A stretch of DNA of 64,000 bases from Novakomyces olei (GCA_016906335.1 JADEYG010000002.1:1127001-1191000); one strand, 5' to 3'. Positions 1 to 12,049 are shown, numbered from the stretch's first letter. Numbers and translations: made by a program. The notes: generated by a model from the sequence alone, not told the origin.

Positions 1-650
1 TGATTAGACACGTTATGCAGTTGTTTGAGCGAGCTGTTCAATCTGTTGCTATAACACAGCGAAAATCTTTATATGAAATATATGCAACAAAAGTCACCAA
101 AGCTTACGGAGTTCATGCTTCACAAGAAATATATGAGAAAGCAATCAACGTACTACCGGAGGATGACACGCGCGAGCTTTGTCTCACATTTGCTGGATTG
201 GAGACGCGTCTGAGAGAAATTGAAAGAGCCCGGGCCGTTTATGCCTTTGGAAGTCAGTTTGCGGATCCCAGAATTCATGCCCGGTACTGGGAGATTTGGC
301 ATGACTTTGAAGTCCGCCATGGTAATGAGGACATGTTTAAAGAAATGCTTCGGATACGGCGATCAGTGGAAGCCAAATACAGTACTGAAGCTGGCTATAT
401 TGCCTCACACTCAGTTAAAGGCTCTCAGCCGTCTTTATCAAACAACGAAGATGAATTGTTAGGCGAAGGTAATGCAATGGAGGCTATTGAACGTCAGGCT
501 AACAATGCGCCGCGAGGGTTTGTTGCAAGTTCCACCTCAATAGCCCAGGAGCAAAAACCCGGAGGACCACGGGACCAAAGCGAGGGGGAAGAAAATGGAG
601 AAACAGCGGCTCTAAACCCGGACGCTATTGATATAGAAGATGATATTTGA
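1..650 (+). CDS. SYF1: Pre-mRNA splicing factor Syf1 (XAB2), C-terminal part
   Basis: The reading frame is open from the first base of the window, so the gene begins outside it; the visible 3' part ends with TGA at 648-650. It consists of HAT-type helical repeats. The stretch around FEVRHGNEDMFKEMLRIRRS is characteristic of the C-terminal end of Syf1/XAB2, a scaffold of the NineTeen/Prp19 complex of the catalytic spliceosome in the nucleus. After the last HAT helix there is a polar, acidic tail ending IDIEDDI. The first in-frame ATG (15) is internal to the family alignment and is not the true start. The gene converges with the ArfGEF gene, with a 211-bp interval between their stops. Confidence 0.88.
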   Translation, partial: IRHVMQLFERAVQSVAITQRKSLYEIYATKVTKAYGVHASQEIYEKAINVLPEDDTRELCLTFAGLETRLREIERARAVYAFGSQFADPRIHARYWEIWHDFEVRHGNEDMFKEMLRIRRSVEAKYSTEAGYIASHSVKGSQPSLSNNEDELLGEGNAMEAIERQANNAPRGFVASSTSIAQEQKPGGPRDQSEGEENGETAALNPDAIDIEDDI

Positions 651-861
651 ACAATTGTTCACAACACAAATACCCATTCTCTGTACGTAGTATAATAATT
701 ATAAAATTGAAAATAATCAATTGTTGCAATATACTTTACTTTTTATCTCCAACTCTCAGTCTTAGAATATATACAGGTTTGCTTTGCACACAGTCCCCCG
801 TTGATGCTAAAACAGAGTCAGCAAAATCGCTCGTGATGAAAATTGACGCGTTATTCCGCAT

Positions 862-3800
862 TCATTGCCTGCCTGTAAACAGTTCTCGAAGTTCATTAGA
901 CACTTCTGGGAGATACTGCTCGAGTCGATGGATAGTATCCTCACTGAGTAGGTAGCCAGAGAGCGATTTGCGATGCTCTAATCTATCGTCATCCGCAACC
1001 GCATTATCTCGTTGTGACTCGTCAACCTGTGCCTTAGACTCGGCTTCCTGTTTCCTTTCAGGCTCGAAGTCAGACTTCTTTTCCGCAGAGGATTTCATCA
1101 CAAGTACAACATTTTTAATTGACTCTGTAGCTGCTTCCACAATCTGCGGCTTTCGATTCGTCGTAGCAAGCATTTCTATTACTTTATTTATCAGCTCGGA
1201 CCACACTGTCTCTGACGCAGCGATCGAGTTGGGGTATTCAAATGAATAATGCAAGAACACTTTGCACATAAGGCTAATCGTTTGAGCCTCTGCATCCAAA
1301 GCTCCTTTAGGGTCTACACGGAACAACTGGCTTTTGTTTATGGCGCCGGCAATAGGGAATAAGATTTGCTCAAAGACAAACGGTTCAGCTGCATGCTCTG
1401 GCGGATACTTGTAGATACCGGCAAGTAACCTTTGCAGGTACTGGAACGCGTTTTGGCGCACGACACGAGAATTACTGCAGCAATTCTCGGCCAAATTCCG
1501 TAAAACAGGCTCATAAAATTGGGACCATTCTGTAATTTTGTTAGCGTCTCACAATCATAGAAGGAGCCTTTACCAATTTTGCTGTCAGCTATATTAAAGT
1601 TTGTAATCGCTTCAGCAAGAAGAAACAGTTTCGCAAGCGCATCCGGTCCGAGGTAAACATATTCGTCCCTGATAAAGTTAGATTGGTAATTAGACTGCTA
1701 TTGACATACCGTAAAAGTGCTTTTCCCCGGTTCTTTCTTTCATAATTAAACCTGGAGGCTATATGTTTCGAGTCCTCTTTGGCAATTGCGGTGAACATAT
1801 TGGCCAAGGGCAAAAAGTTTTCTTTGGTCAAATGATTCTCCAATATTTTTGAAGCGATTTCTAGGACTTGCCGCTTTGACTTTGCGTTTCTGGACAGTTT
1901 TGAAAGAATAACGTACAAGGCATCATGATTCACAAAGATTTCTTCAACACCACCGCTGAGACACGTGGCGAGACCCTCGACAATGGAAAATGCCTGGCTC
2001 AAGAGTGCTTCATCAGAGAGACGATCGATTGCCAAAAGTACCTTTTTCTTGTCTACAATACCAGACAGACCAAAGTCCATTTCTCCGCGAACAATTCGCA
2101 GCAAATAAACACAGTTTCGACTGGCTTTTATTTCATCCGACGAGTTTGAGCTTGCGAGTATTAATGATCCGATGATAGGACCATTTGCTCTGAGAGATTT
2201 TTCGTCACGCAAAGACAGTGCAAGAGCGATTTCAGTTTTCCATAGGTTAATTGCCCGAAGAGACTCCTCACGGTAGTTTGGCTGCTTTCTCCTGCCACTG
2301 TGGCCTTCGGCATCTGCACCACCAGTCTCCGTACGATGACCCGTCTCGTGAACTGCTGTATTATTTTCCAGTACGGATGATGATGATGATGATGATGCCT
2401 TTAACGCTTTAACTTCGTCGCTGAGTAGGGCACCCAGCAAAACATCCGTATTCACCTGGTTCAGCTTTAGAACATTGGTAAAAAGATGTTCAATTTGACA
2501 CGAAGCAATGCAATCGATCGTGCACATTGTACTTTCAATCTCCTCGTCTGAAGGCATTTGTTGATCATCGTTGTAATTAGCTAAATAAGAAGAAAGGGCG
2601 GAAAGCAGTCCGCTATCAGACGCGGATGAGTCCATGTCCTTCTTTGTATAATGTCCGCTTGGGGGTAGTGGTAGAGGTTCCAGATCTATAAACTGATGAA
2701 GAGGTGATATCGTTGCTGGGAGCAGTCTATTCACCAGCAACATCTTCAAGATTCCTAAAATTTGGCGCCAGCCATGGCGAATTATGCCTTCATAGCCCTG
2801 TGATATACGGAAAAGTACGACGGCTGCGAGTTGAGATTTGAAACTGCGCCCAAATCTAACAGACAGAGAGCTGACCGTAAAGACTTGGCTTCCACTCTCG
2901 ACTGTAGTATTGGGCGCTGTATTCAAATACGTGTCGTTTGTTAAACTAGTCATCTTGGACAAACATAGAATAATATGGTCGACCACTTCGTGTAACCCAT
3001 AAGCCTTTGCGATCTCTGCACATTGATTAAACGCGTTTATCACTCTGGAAAACACAGCATCATCCGTGGCAGTCGAAAACACATAGGCGAATGTTGTGAT
3101 GACTGGCTTCCACGTTGCTTGAAACATCATCTCGTCGTACAAATTAGTATTGCAGACAATAAGGCCTGGTGAAGATGCAACTTTAAGCATTAGCTCCCTC
3201 CACGCCATATCAAAGCTCGCTTCAGTATCGTGTTCTTCCGCAATGATGATTTCTTCCCGTTTTATTGCCTCGAAAATTTCAAGTAAATATTCGGCAGAGA
3301 AATCTTTCTTATTATTCAAGCCACGAAGGTTGTTTTTGAACTGTTCAAAATTCATTCTTCTACGAACATTAGGACTGTGCAAATCAGTGTTGAGCATAAT
3401 CACCGCATAAGCGAGAACAAATACGCTGTCAGCGTTCGCAACGAAGTCGTTTTCGCCCTCGTCATAATGAGCAGCAAAGCACTCCATCACTCGCTCAATC
3501 TGCTGTGATTCACCAGGAAGACGGAATGATTGCATCAACTCGCGCAGCGCTTGATCAACACGCATCCCCGAGAAATCAAAAAGCTGAATGAATTCGTAGA
3601 GTAGAGCTTTGTTTGACGGCTTCGCTAAATATTCGCCGAGCAGCTTTTTATTAAATCGTGAAGTGCTTCGTATAAATTGAGCAAGAGAGCGAGGGCTGGC
3701 TTCGCTGTCAATCAATTTCACATCTTTCATATACTGCACAGCCTTTTCCGGACTCTCGTTGAAAAGTGATGTGGCTTTTATGACAATTTGCTTTTTCTTG

Positions 3801-5689
3801 ATCTGAGCCGTCAGCGTACTTGGGTCAGGGAACGATTTATTTTCGTATGTTTTTCCCACTCGAGCATGTATTGATTTGACGTAAGCCAGTAAAGCCTCGA
3901 GGCACAAAGGCGGGACGTTTGGAGTTGACCAAAGCGCAGCATCGACATATGCATTTCTCCCTAATATTCCAATGACGTCCTCACAAAGATTTTCCATGTT
4001 TGATTCACAATCGTAATTGACGAAAAGCTCAACCATAAACGAGGGGATCCTTATGAGTCCACTGATGCATTCAATCATAGACTCACGACTTTCCGGTGAT
4101 CGAAGCGATACAGAGCCCTCCAGTCCCATTCTTTGACGATCCTTCACGGGGACGGGAGTAGTATTTCCCCCGGTGAGCTCTTTTAGTTTAGGTTTTGTAG
4201 GAACACCCTCGTAATATAATGGATCAACATTCACATCCACGAATCCATCGGATTTTGGGTACAGGCAGGATGCAAGGTAGGAGAGGAACAGCTCCTGCTG
4301 AAACTTTAAAAATGGCCTCAAAGTATACAGCAGAGTCATTGTCGCCCGTAAAGAATTGCTCAGTATTGTCACATTGTCTGACCTGACTAATTGAAACAGA
4401 TATCTGCAAAGGTCATCGACAGCTAAGCCTCTGAGTACAGCATGATGGCCAATCTCTGTGCCGGCAACTTCGAACGCCACGTCAAGAATTTTCAAGGCCA
4501 TTATACGCATTGTATCCGTTTGTTGGATATTGTGAGTGTCAAGAAGGGATATTAAAACCCGCAAAAGCTCGCGAATCGAGCCTAGTCCGTAGGGCTCGAT
4601 CGCTTGTTCATCCGAATCAATGTTAGAAGGGGAAATCTGATCAGAGGACCCCTCCTCGTCTGGCTCTGCCCCATTGGTTGGAACTGCTTCCGCGGGTAAC
4701 GCTGTTTCCTCCGTCGTCGATTCGATGGTTTCCTCGGTAGTCGCTGGTCTGCTTTGAATTATACTTTCTTCCGTAACGTGAACATTAAGCGAGTTTGTAA
4801 TTTCCAATTGTTCATCGCGAACAACCTCAATCTCCTTGAGCCTTTCAAAGATTGTTTGAACCATCTTTACCATTGATATTTCTGCAGAGCGTCGAAGTAA
4901 CTCAGAAAGCCGTAGCTGGCAGCACATGGACAGGCCCGTTTCCATCATCTCACAAACAGACTCATCACTGAGCATTTTTCCTCCAACACCAGTGATCATT
5001 TCCTCCATTACTTTCAAGATCTTTAGCAATACAACTTCGTCCTGAGCTGAATCGGATGCCTCGAACCGGCAGTGGGTTATTGCAGAAGAAAGCAATTTCA
5101 TAGCAAGAGGAAGTCGTAGAGATCGCTCGTTGATAATTCCGTACGAGAAAAATTTGCTGATAGCATTGAGAGAAAGTGACGTGATTGACCCCGTCACAGA
5201 TGATGATTTTATCACCGACAAGAACGGATGTAGCAGTCTGTGCGTATCAAATGTGGCAATGTCTAAAGCTGAGTCAATAAAGACGAGCCAATTAATTAAT
5301 TTTGAAATAAATGATTACCTTCCACATCACTGATTTCAGCTCGCAGTTTTGTAAAGTCTGACATTAGAGGATTCTCCTATAAGGCAATTAGCATTCAGCA
5401 AAGAAACAAACCTTAGTGCAGTCGGGACAAAATGAACAGCATTAGAATAAGGAAAAAAAATTACCACTGATCGAGATGATGTTGACCGTAGACCCCATTT
5501 GCTGGCGAAATTTTCCTCTGCATCACCCGCTGCATCAGGAGCAGAAATGGCACCGCCGAGTATGGCGGCGACTCCGCTCGAAGCCCATCGTGAATGTTTG
5601 CGAAGTGACGCGATTATGATAATGATCTCGTTCACTACCAGCGACGTGGGCGCAATAGAACAAATTGGCTGACTTGTGCCATGTTCCAT
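862..5689 (-). CDS. GEA1: Sec7-domain ArfGEF, Gea1/Gea2/GBF1 type
   Basis: Guanine nucleotide exchange factor for Arf1 at the early Golgi; drives COPI coat recruitment. Proposed exons on the minus strand: 5689-5465, 5376-5319, 5262-1710, 1668-1574 and 1529-862 (1532 aa, frame closes). Introns are 88, 56, 41 and 44 nt; the last two have CTAAC boxes. The N-terminus (KHSRW, then HRLLHPFLSVI) and the pre-Sec7 DCB/HUS region follow GBF1. The Sec7 domain (about residues 575-775) contains the glutamic finger in RLPGE and the loop NADSVFVLAYAVIMLNTDLH. The downstream HDS helices end in a GBF1-like block (QNAFQYLQRLL). A run of eight serines lies near residue 1050. ORFs in other frames inside this span are shadows. 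Gea versus the late-Golgi Sec7/BIG type: the short N-terminus and RLPGE context favour Gea/GBF1. Confidence 0.92.
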
Positions 5690-6328
5690 TCCGTGAGTGG
5701 CGTCGTAAAGGTCTCGCTCGAATGCTCCGCTACGACCTATACATACGTCTACACGCGAACGTCTGGTGAATATAGCAATAATATGAAGAAAGTCGGTGTT
5801 GCACGTACACGTAAATTAGTATAATTGTGCTACGTATTATACGGCGCTCGAATAAAATATGGGTATAAAGGCTATGCTGCCCCGCTCTATAGTCTCAGAT
5901 AAGTAAAATAACCCTAACTAACCCTATTCCCCGCTCCGCTTGTCAGGTCTGCACGCTGGCGTCAATTTTTGTTTGCTATCTGATCAATGACGGCTAAATT
6001 TACACATTTACAGTGTGCAAAGGCTGTGTAAATTATTATAGGGCAGATTACGTCTACATACTCATCAGTTTTGTTTGTCACCATGTTTGGATCACTATTA
6101 GGAAATATGATCATACATTGTAAAACTTGTTTCATTTTGCTGAGGACTTCACCTTTCATAATACCGTTTAACTGCTTCTCTTGATACACCAACAATCATC
6201 TGTAAGCAAGGTAACGAATGGTGCTGAATATCAAAGTATTTAATCATGAATTGGTGCTCTGAAAAGTGTTGTACATGAATAATTACAACATGAAACCATA
6301 TCTATTTAGACTGTCTAATCTGTAAGCT
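5690..6328. other. Intergenic: ArfGEF promoter and nucleoside hydrolase 3' flank
   Basis: The interval holds two telomere-type CCCTAA units near 5909-5926, about 220 bp upstream of the ArfGEF start. A 77-codon minus ORF (5962-6195) has no ATG start, has an in-frame stop just upstream, and no recognisable homology, so I do not call it. Nothing else is seen. Confidence 0.5.
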
Positions 6329-7495
6329 CTAGTCGCGCCCTAAAGGGCTCTTCGATTCCACGTGAGTGAGCGCTCCAAGCATAATGTCCCAAAAAGCGTT
6401 TGCCTGTAGGTCAATATAGCTGCAACAACTTTTCGTGATTAATTGGAAAAAACAAACAAAAATAAATACATACATCGAGCTCTAGGGCTACATGAACATT
6501 AGGAGGCCGACCCGAGTTATGCAGAGTATCCACTGCTGTCCGCCCCACACAGGGACCATGAGTTGTGTCCACATCCACACGGCAAAATTCGCTCTTCAAG
6601 CAAAGCGAGGGTGTACAAGCCAAAGCAACTGCACATGGATCATGGACAGGCGGCCCCTCTTTCATATTAAATACAGTAGCGTAGGTATGAGCAAAGTAGG
6701 TCATTAGTTCGTATAACAGGCGGCGAAATCGACTCTTTTCCGGTTGAAGACGCTCAAGCACTGATGCATCGGCAACTGCTTGGTGAGTCAGTTCCAATGG
6801 CACCATCAGTAGCTTTCCTCTAAGCTCTGGACAGCCCAGAACGACAGCCGCAGCCTCGGGATCAACGAGTATGTTGAACTCGGCTTGTGAAGAATAGTTC
6901 CCCACTGTCAGTGCTCCTCCCATAAACACAATACCGCCGATTAAAGATGCCGCAAGGGGAAACGTGCGTAGTAGCAAGGCAATGTTTGTCAGTGGCCCAG
7001 TGGCAACAATTGTCATGCCCGGTTTGCGCTGTAGAGCCTCGTACAGAGCCGTTATTGCTGAGCCATCGTCGATCAGACCAGTGGAGGAAGGCAGCAAATC
7101 AGTCCCATCGAGTCCACTATCACCATGTATTTCTGGGGCAATGAGCGAGGGCCTCACCAGCGGGTCACAGCTGCCACGATATATTGGAAATATGTTGGAC
7201 TCGCCAATAGCAGCACGTACGCTAAGCGCGTTACGCGTAGTCGCGTTCAATGGCGCATTGCCATGAACAGTGCTAACACCTACGAGTGGACAGGCACGGT
7301 CCGTGGTAGCAAAGCCATAAGCAAGCACTATTGCCATGACATCATCGTGGCCTAGAGATTGTTAGTGCCGGGTCTGGCAGGGCCAATTGGCAGGGCCAGG
7401 CGGAAGTGTTTACCGGGATCGCAGTCCTGCAAAGTTAAACATTATTACCTTGGTAGTCTTACCAGCCATATGCTTTGTGCAGGACGCATGCCCAT
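6329..7495 (-). CDS. URH1: Inosine-uridine type nucleoside hydrolase
   Basis: Hydrolyses the N-glycosidic bond of ribonucleosides (purine/pyrimidine salvage), a cytosolic calcium-dependent enzyme. Proposed exons: 7495-7463, 7426-7414, 7351-6474 and 6403-6329 (332 aa). Joined, the N-terminus reads MGMRPAQSIWLDCDPGHDDV, giving the DxDxGxDD calcium/ribose signature. Exon 2 is only 13 nt and supplies the DCDP part of it. Family blocks follow: VSTVHGN, IVATGPLTNIALLLR, FMGGAL, and FNILVDPEAAAVVL. The catalytic-region HDPCAVALA is near the C-terminus. The last exon supplies the usual C-terminal helix (AFWDIMLGAL); without that splice the protein would end in an odd hydrophobic tail. Introns have GTAAG/GTAAA/GTATG donors. 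Divergent from SUR2. Exact substrate preference cannot be read from sequence. Confidence 0.9.
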
Positions 7496-8301
7496 GCTGG
7501 ACGAATTAGGGGACGACGACTTTGGGGATTATGACAGAGCGATAAACGGTAATTTCTCAAATTTATTGCCGGCTCTGCGGGCAACTACACATCAACATCT
7601 AACTGCCTACGAACCCCATTTTTAAGCTTAAGATTCGTTCTGGCGACGCTATAGCAACCATCCGTTGAATTAGACGGTGTTTAGCATTTGGTCGAGTTTA
7701 CACTGACTCCAAGCCCAGATGATATAATGGTGAAACATTTCACTATTTGCAGATTACAATGTAACTCGAAATATACTGCGAGCATTCAGCAAAGGCCACT
7801 GGCACGATGACCACTGCCGGCCAAATCTTGATCTTCAATTCGGTGACACAGCAGACCGATTCGGGAAGCAGGGTTTGTTACATTAGTGCTGCCATTATGC
7901 ATCGCGAACATTATCGCCCGCGCGCGATTAGGGTTAATTAAGGTTATTATTGGATTTAGGCAACCTAAACCATTCTTTGCCAATGATATTAGAAGATTTC
8001 TTGTGGATTATTAAAGTAAGCCGCCTTCGTACCTCGGTCCCGCTGTCTCGGGTTTCGCGATATGGTAACTTTTTCATATACAATAATGTAGGCGTCTCCC
8101 AAACGTACGATAAACTTTGCTGTCCGTGTACAGCTTGAATATGTAGTGTAACTGGAAGATTTGCGGTTTTTTGCTCGATAAAATAGGGATAAATAAATAA
8201 ATAAATAAACAATTAATTAATTATATGTATATATATAAATAATTAAATAAATAAATTAATAGGGTGGCAAGCTGATTAAATTCATTCAACACCCAAACAC
8301 T
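7496..8301. other. Divergent promoter interval, nucleoside hydrolase / SUR2
   Basis: It contains one TTAGGGTTAA motif (7928-7937) and an AT-rich stretch of TAAA/ATAT units at about 8186-8265, just upstream of SUR2. A short plus ORF (ATG at 7488, ends 7625; DDDFGDYD acidic patch) overlaps the first exon of the nucleoside hydrolase on the other strand. I see no support for its being translated. Confidence 0.5.
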
Positions 8302-9531
8302 ATGCCAGGAGCCTTTGTCACGTCATTAGCGGGTGTGCTGGCCTCACAGTTCACCCGCACTGATGTGGGTCACCCGCCTCCCGACCACGAACCACGTCTT
8401 GTGCCCTTTATGTCTGACCAGGTGTTGAGTATGATCGTGCCGATTGTCGCGTACTGGGTTTATTCAGTGTTCTACGCCTTTCTTGACATTTATCGCATAC
8501 CTTTGTTTGAACGGCACCGAATACATACGCCAGAGGAGCTTAAATCGCGGAACAAGGCCTCGTTTTGGCACGTTATAAGGGGCGTCATTCTTCAGCAAGT
8601 TATCCAGATTCTTTGCAGCTTGATTCTCTTTTATATCGACGAGCCTCCGCCCCCAGTCGATGCGGTCGCAGGGCTGACCTCATTGAAAAGGAGGATGGGC
8701 TATGTGCCTATTCACTATCGTGCCCGCTTGGCACAAGTACTGTACTATGGAGCAGTGCCGGCAATACAAATGGCAATAGCTATTTTCTTGCTTGACACTT
8801 GGCAATTCTTTTGGCACCGGTATATGCATCTAAATCGTACCCTGTACCGCCTTATTCACTCTCAGCATCACGAACTTTACGTGCCGTTCGCTTGTGGCGC
8901 ACTATACAATCATCCGCTGGAGGGGCTTTTGCTCGATACGATTGGCGCGGGCCTTGCTTTCAAGTTGTCTGGCATGTCGCTACGAATGGGAATCTTGTTT
9001 TTCGCTTTTAGCACATTCAAGACTGGTAAGTACTGCTTTTTTGCTCGATTTTGTTCTCGAGTTTTATCCTCGATTTTTATTCTCGATTTTTATTCTCGAT
9101 TTTTATTCTCGAGCACCATCTAATGAAATAGTTGATGACCATTGCGGTTACGTGTTTCCTTGGGATCCGTTTCAGTTCTTTTTCCACAACAACGCGCAAT
9201 ATCACGACATCCATCATCAGTCGTACGGCTTTACAAAGAACTTTTCGCAGCCGTTTTTCACATTTTGTAAGCAGCAAAATAAATACTTATTTGAAGCCTT
9301 TTCTAACTTCAAGGGGACGATATCTTGGGGACTAAAATGACGCTTGACCAAACACCGACGGCAAGAAGAAAAGCACGGGAACATTTACAGGCGTTGGAGA
9401 AGGAAGGAAAGGTCGATAAGGAACGGGTTGGTAATGTTGTAGAGGATGTTACTCTGGACTACAACACTATTCCCATTACGCCGGCACAAGGGGAAAAGAT
9501 ACGCCAACGGGTATATGGCGATAAGAATTGA
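8302..9531 (+). CDS. SUR2: Sphinganine C4-hydroxylase
   Basis: ER membrane di-iron enzyme that hydroxylates C4 of sphinganine to make phytosphingosine. Proposed exons: 8302-9025, 9132-9266 and 9314-9531 (358 aa). It has several hydrophobic segments and the fatty-acid-hydroxylase histidine boxes: HRYMH, HSQHHE and, in exon 2, HDIHHQ. The block KTVDDHCGYVFPWDPFQFF is diagnostic of Sur2. Exon 2 joins in frame at KT|VDDHCG and the last exon continues FFTFWDDILGTKM. The C-terminal tail is basic and hydrophilic, as in the family. Intron 1 (106 nt) contains a 14-nt tandem repeat; intron 2 (47 nt) has a CTAAC branch box ten bases before its acceptor. ORFs running through the introns in other frames are artefacts. 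Confidence 0.93.
9042..9113 (+). repeat. 14-nt minisatellite inside SUR2 intron 1
   Basis: About five degenerate copies of a unit close to CTCGATTTTTATT fill most of the intron. Purity rises toward the 3' end, suggesting local expansion. The splice sites lie outside the array. Confidence 0.8.
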
Positions 9532-10054
9532 ATTGAATGAGAAAAATGAATTGATTCATTCTCTTTGTGCCACCATTTAAGACCGATGAGCTATGTACAA
9601 ACAAATGTTTAATATTCGTCGCGCACACCAAAAGTTTTGCTCGGTTACAACTGCGAAATACAAAACGCATAATACTTCCTTTGCACTCGTTTGTTTTTGG
9701 ATCAGGGATACATATAATATGGTTGTTTTACAACAGTTTAATTTTTGATACCTAATATTGTATTTATACATTTTATCATCATTGTTCTCGGGACTTGCAA
9801 ACTCGTTTGCGTACCACACGCTGCCCGTCAAGCGTAGTAATTTCGTAGCAATGACGATAAAGGCTTAATTGATTATGATGACAGAGTTCAAAACACTCAT
9901 CTGGCCCGTAAAGTCGGTACACTGTCGTATGCAAAATTTAATGTACAAATGCGATGAAAATCGAGTCACGCTCGTCCTGTGCGCGTGTGCCATGTAAATT
10001 GTCCGTTTAAAATGTTTGAAAATTGTTCGTCTAAAATGTCCGAGAACCACCGGA
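9532..10054. other. Intergenic, SUR2 3' flank
   Basis: AT-rich and without a supported gene. A short hairpin (AATGAAT/ATTCATT) lies just after the SUR2 stop. The short ORFs here lack any family signature. Confidence 0.4.
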
Positions 10055-10315
10055 TCAATCCCGTACTATAACACGCTGTACGTCTGCTGTCCGTGCCGGC
10101 GCACTCTGATCTTGTTGTTGACCGTCTGTGCGAGAGTCCTTCCGCTGAGACATCCGCCCGTGTGCGTGGCTTACTAACCGTCCGTCACGATACGCCGGGC
10201 AGGGAATGAATGAAGGAAGAGCGACAACTACCACAGCGCCAGCAGCCGTAAGGTAGAATAGCGCTGATGTCAATCGGCCTTTTTGCCGTACCGTTAGACC
10301 CGGTGGGAACCGCAT
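10055..10315 (-). CDS. Possible small single-pass membrane protein (86 aa), unrecognised
   Basis: Single ATG-initiated frame of 86 codons. Residues 1-15 are basic (RFPPG...RQKGR), followed by one hydrophobic segment (about 16-40, ALFYLTAAGAVVVVALPSF), then IPCPAY and a basic, Gln-rich tail. The N-in, single-TM layout with a positively charged start resembles small inner-mitochondrial-membrane assembly factors, but I do not recognise the family. The tail after IPCPAYRDGR may be removed by an intron (GTTAGT/GTAAGC donors occur there), so the C-terminus is uncertain. It sits between the SUR2 3' end and the DSC3 3' end. Confidence 0.4.
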   Translation of the reverse strand: MRFPPGLTVRQKGRLTSALFYLTAAGAVVVVALPSFIPCPAYRDGRLVSHAHGRMSQRKDSRTDGQQQDQSAPARTADVQRVIVRD

Positions 10316-11001
10316 TATGCTTCCTCCTCGAGCTGTGTTTGTACCAATACAATCGATCGAAACAGATTGCCTTTGCCTTCCTTTGCTGATTGCAAAAGCA
10401 ATACTCGACCCTTCAGACTCGACTTTTTAGGTTAGGCTGCGTAAATTTGACTGTAGCACTTTCCGCCTATCCTCTGGTCATATAAGAATATTTACCACAA
10501 GTAAGAGTCTATTCAAAGTGACAAATAAACAGTGCAAAGGGTCACGGCCCCCGTGATTATATCAGGATGAAGAGTATAAGTAATGTAAAGAGCTTGATAA
10601 TTTAATTGGGTTTATAGAGTTTTGCAGTTTTCATTTATTATCCTCTTGCAAATTATAAGCGCAAAAAGTTTAGTAAACTCTCGACGAGTTTCGTACCGCA
10701 GAGGCCGTGACGATGGTTATCTTTGATTTTAAGGAATCGAGGCGTCTTTTGCCCCTTCTTTTATTTAGGCTATAATACAAAAAAGCGTACGTTTTAACTA
10801 AAAGATCAGGGAGAGTGTCGCCTGGCGTTTAATTGATTATTCTAGACAGTAGTTGCCTTGGAAACTATTCAATATCCAAGCGAGCTATACACCTCCTTAA
10901 ACTGAGGCATTCTACTGATTGCTCAAGACTTGAACAAGAAACCTCTTTCTATCCTCTGCTCCTCTGCTTCTATTATATACTATACAATGTTCCGGAAATT
11001 C
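10316..11001. other. Intergenic, upstream of the 86-aa ORF and downstream of DSC3
   Basis: I looked for tRNA, snRNA and C/D-box patterns and found none convincing; no ORF with family features. The interval is AT-rich and probably contains the promoter of the small ORF and the DSC3 3' UTR. Confidence 0.4.
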
Positions 11002-12049
11002 TCAAGATAATTGCTGTCGTCGTTTAGTCGCCAAAGTTTTAAGAAATACAGCCAAAAAAGACAAAAGAGCACATACCAAAATTAGACCATACGCCAGGTT
11101 ACAGACCAGCCCTGCTGCTACAAAGAGCCGATGGCGTTTGGCATACACCGACTCGGGTGAGAATATGAGCGCCAGTGGTCCCACAAAGAACCCCATCAGT
11201 ACAGCCAGTAAAATTTCGTAATAATTTTCGCGTTCCGCTAGTGAATGTAAGCATGAAAAGCATCCACAAAAAATTCAATTAATATTGAAAAACGAATATC
11301 CTACCATCAGAGTCAGCTGCATTTGCTCCAGTGTCAATCCAAGCCTCTTCAGCGGCTCGGTCAGCTGCATCGCTGGCTCCCAGCACTGTTTGTGTGCCAG
11401 TCGTCTCCTCATCCGCTCCATCACCGTTCCAACTATCACCCCCACGCATCATGCGAAATTGTGCTCGAAGGCCAGCGATATCCTGATCGGAAAATCCGCT
11501 CTCCCGCAACCGATCGAATCCACGTAAAGACGAATTAGGCTGTCTGCGTACATCTTCTGCCGTGGACGCACTGTCGCTAGTTGAGCTTGCTCCGTCAGGT
11601 TTTTCTGATATTGTGCAGTGCAGGTACACAGTGTGCCCTGCCATTGTATGCAACCGTGGTATTTGCTCGCTAAGCATAGTGTCGTCCACGAGCAGTTTCC
11701 CATTGTATATAAGCCGTAGCTGCTTATTTGCCAGTTCTGCAAGACTACTCGGTCGGCCAGACTGGCCGCACTCGTCTTGCAAAACCTGCACGATTTCCCG
11801 TTTCAATTGTGCTACTGTTCGCAGCGCCGGTACCTGCATCGGCAGGTCCTTGAACGTCTGGAACCGAACAATCAAAGAGATTGTGCGTACTTGGGGGCGC
11901 TTTGCCACTCCTCCATTTTCTGCCGCTCCACCATTTTCTGCCACTCCTCGACCTTCTACCGCTTTGCCTTTACCTTGTGAGCTTTGGCGAGAAGTAGCGC
12001 TCCTACTGTCTCCGCCACGGGAGCGATCGTTTACGCCTTGGTCCTCCAT
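11002..12049 (-). CDS. DSC3: DSC E3 ubiquitin ligase complex subunit 3
   Basis: Subunit of the Golgi/endosomal Dsc (Tul1) membrane E3 ligase, which marks membrane proteins for degradation and, in fission yeast and Aspergillus, is needed for SREBP cleavage. Proposed exons: 12049-11305 and 11237-11002 (326 aa; 67-nt intron). Residues about 55-155 form a ubiquitin-like domain (ISLIVRFQTFKDLPM ... LRLIYNGKLLVDDT ... VYLHCTI). Then comes the DUF2407 C-terminal block, GFDRLRESGFSDQDIAGLR and EEAWIDTGA. After the splice, ENYYEILLAVLMGFFVGPLA and a second hydrophobic stretch make two membrane segments, as expected for Dsc3. The N-terminus has short Glu-Asn-Gly-Gly-rich repeats. Head-to-head with the SDR-like gene, 182 bp apart. 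Confidence 0.92.

Noticed and set aside
5962-6195. 77-aa minus ORF with a faint VPS9-like look
   Set aside because: No ATG start, an in-frame stop just upstream, no splice partner, and the resemblance is too short.
7359-7625. Plus ORF with the acidic DDDFGDYD patch
   Set aside because: Begins without ATG and overlaps the well-supported first exons of the nucleoside hydrolase on the other strand.
9877-9900. ATGATGA resembling a snoRNA C box
   Set aside because: No D box (CTGA) at a suitable distance and no flanking terminal stem.
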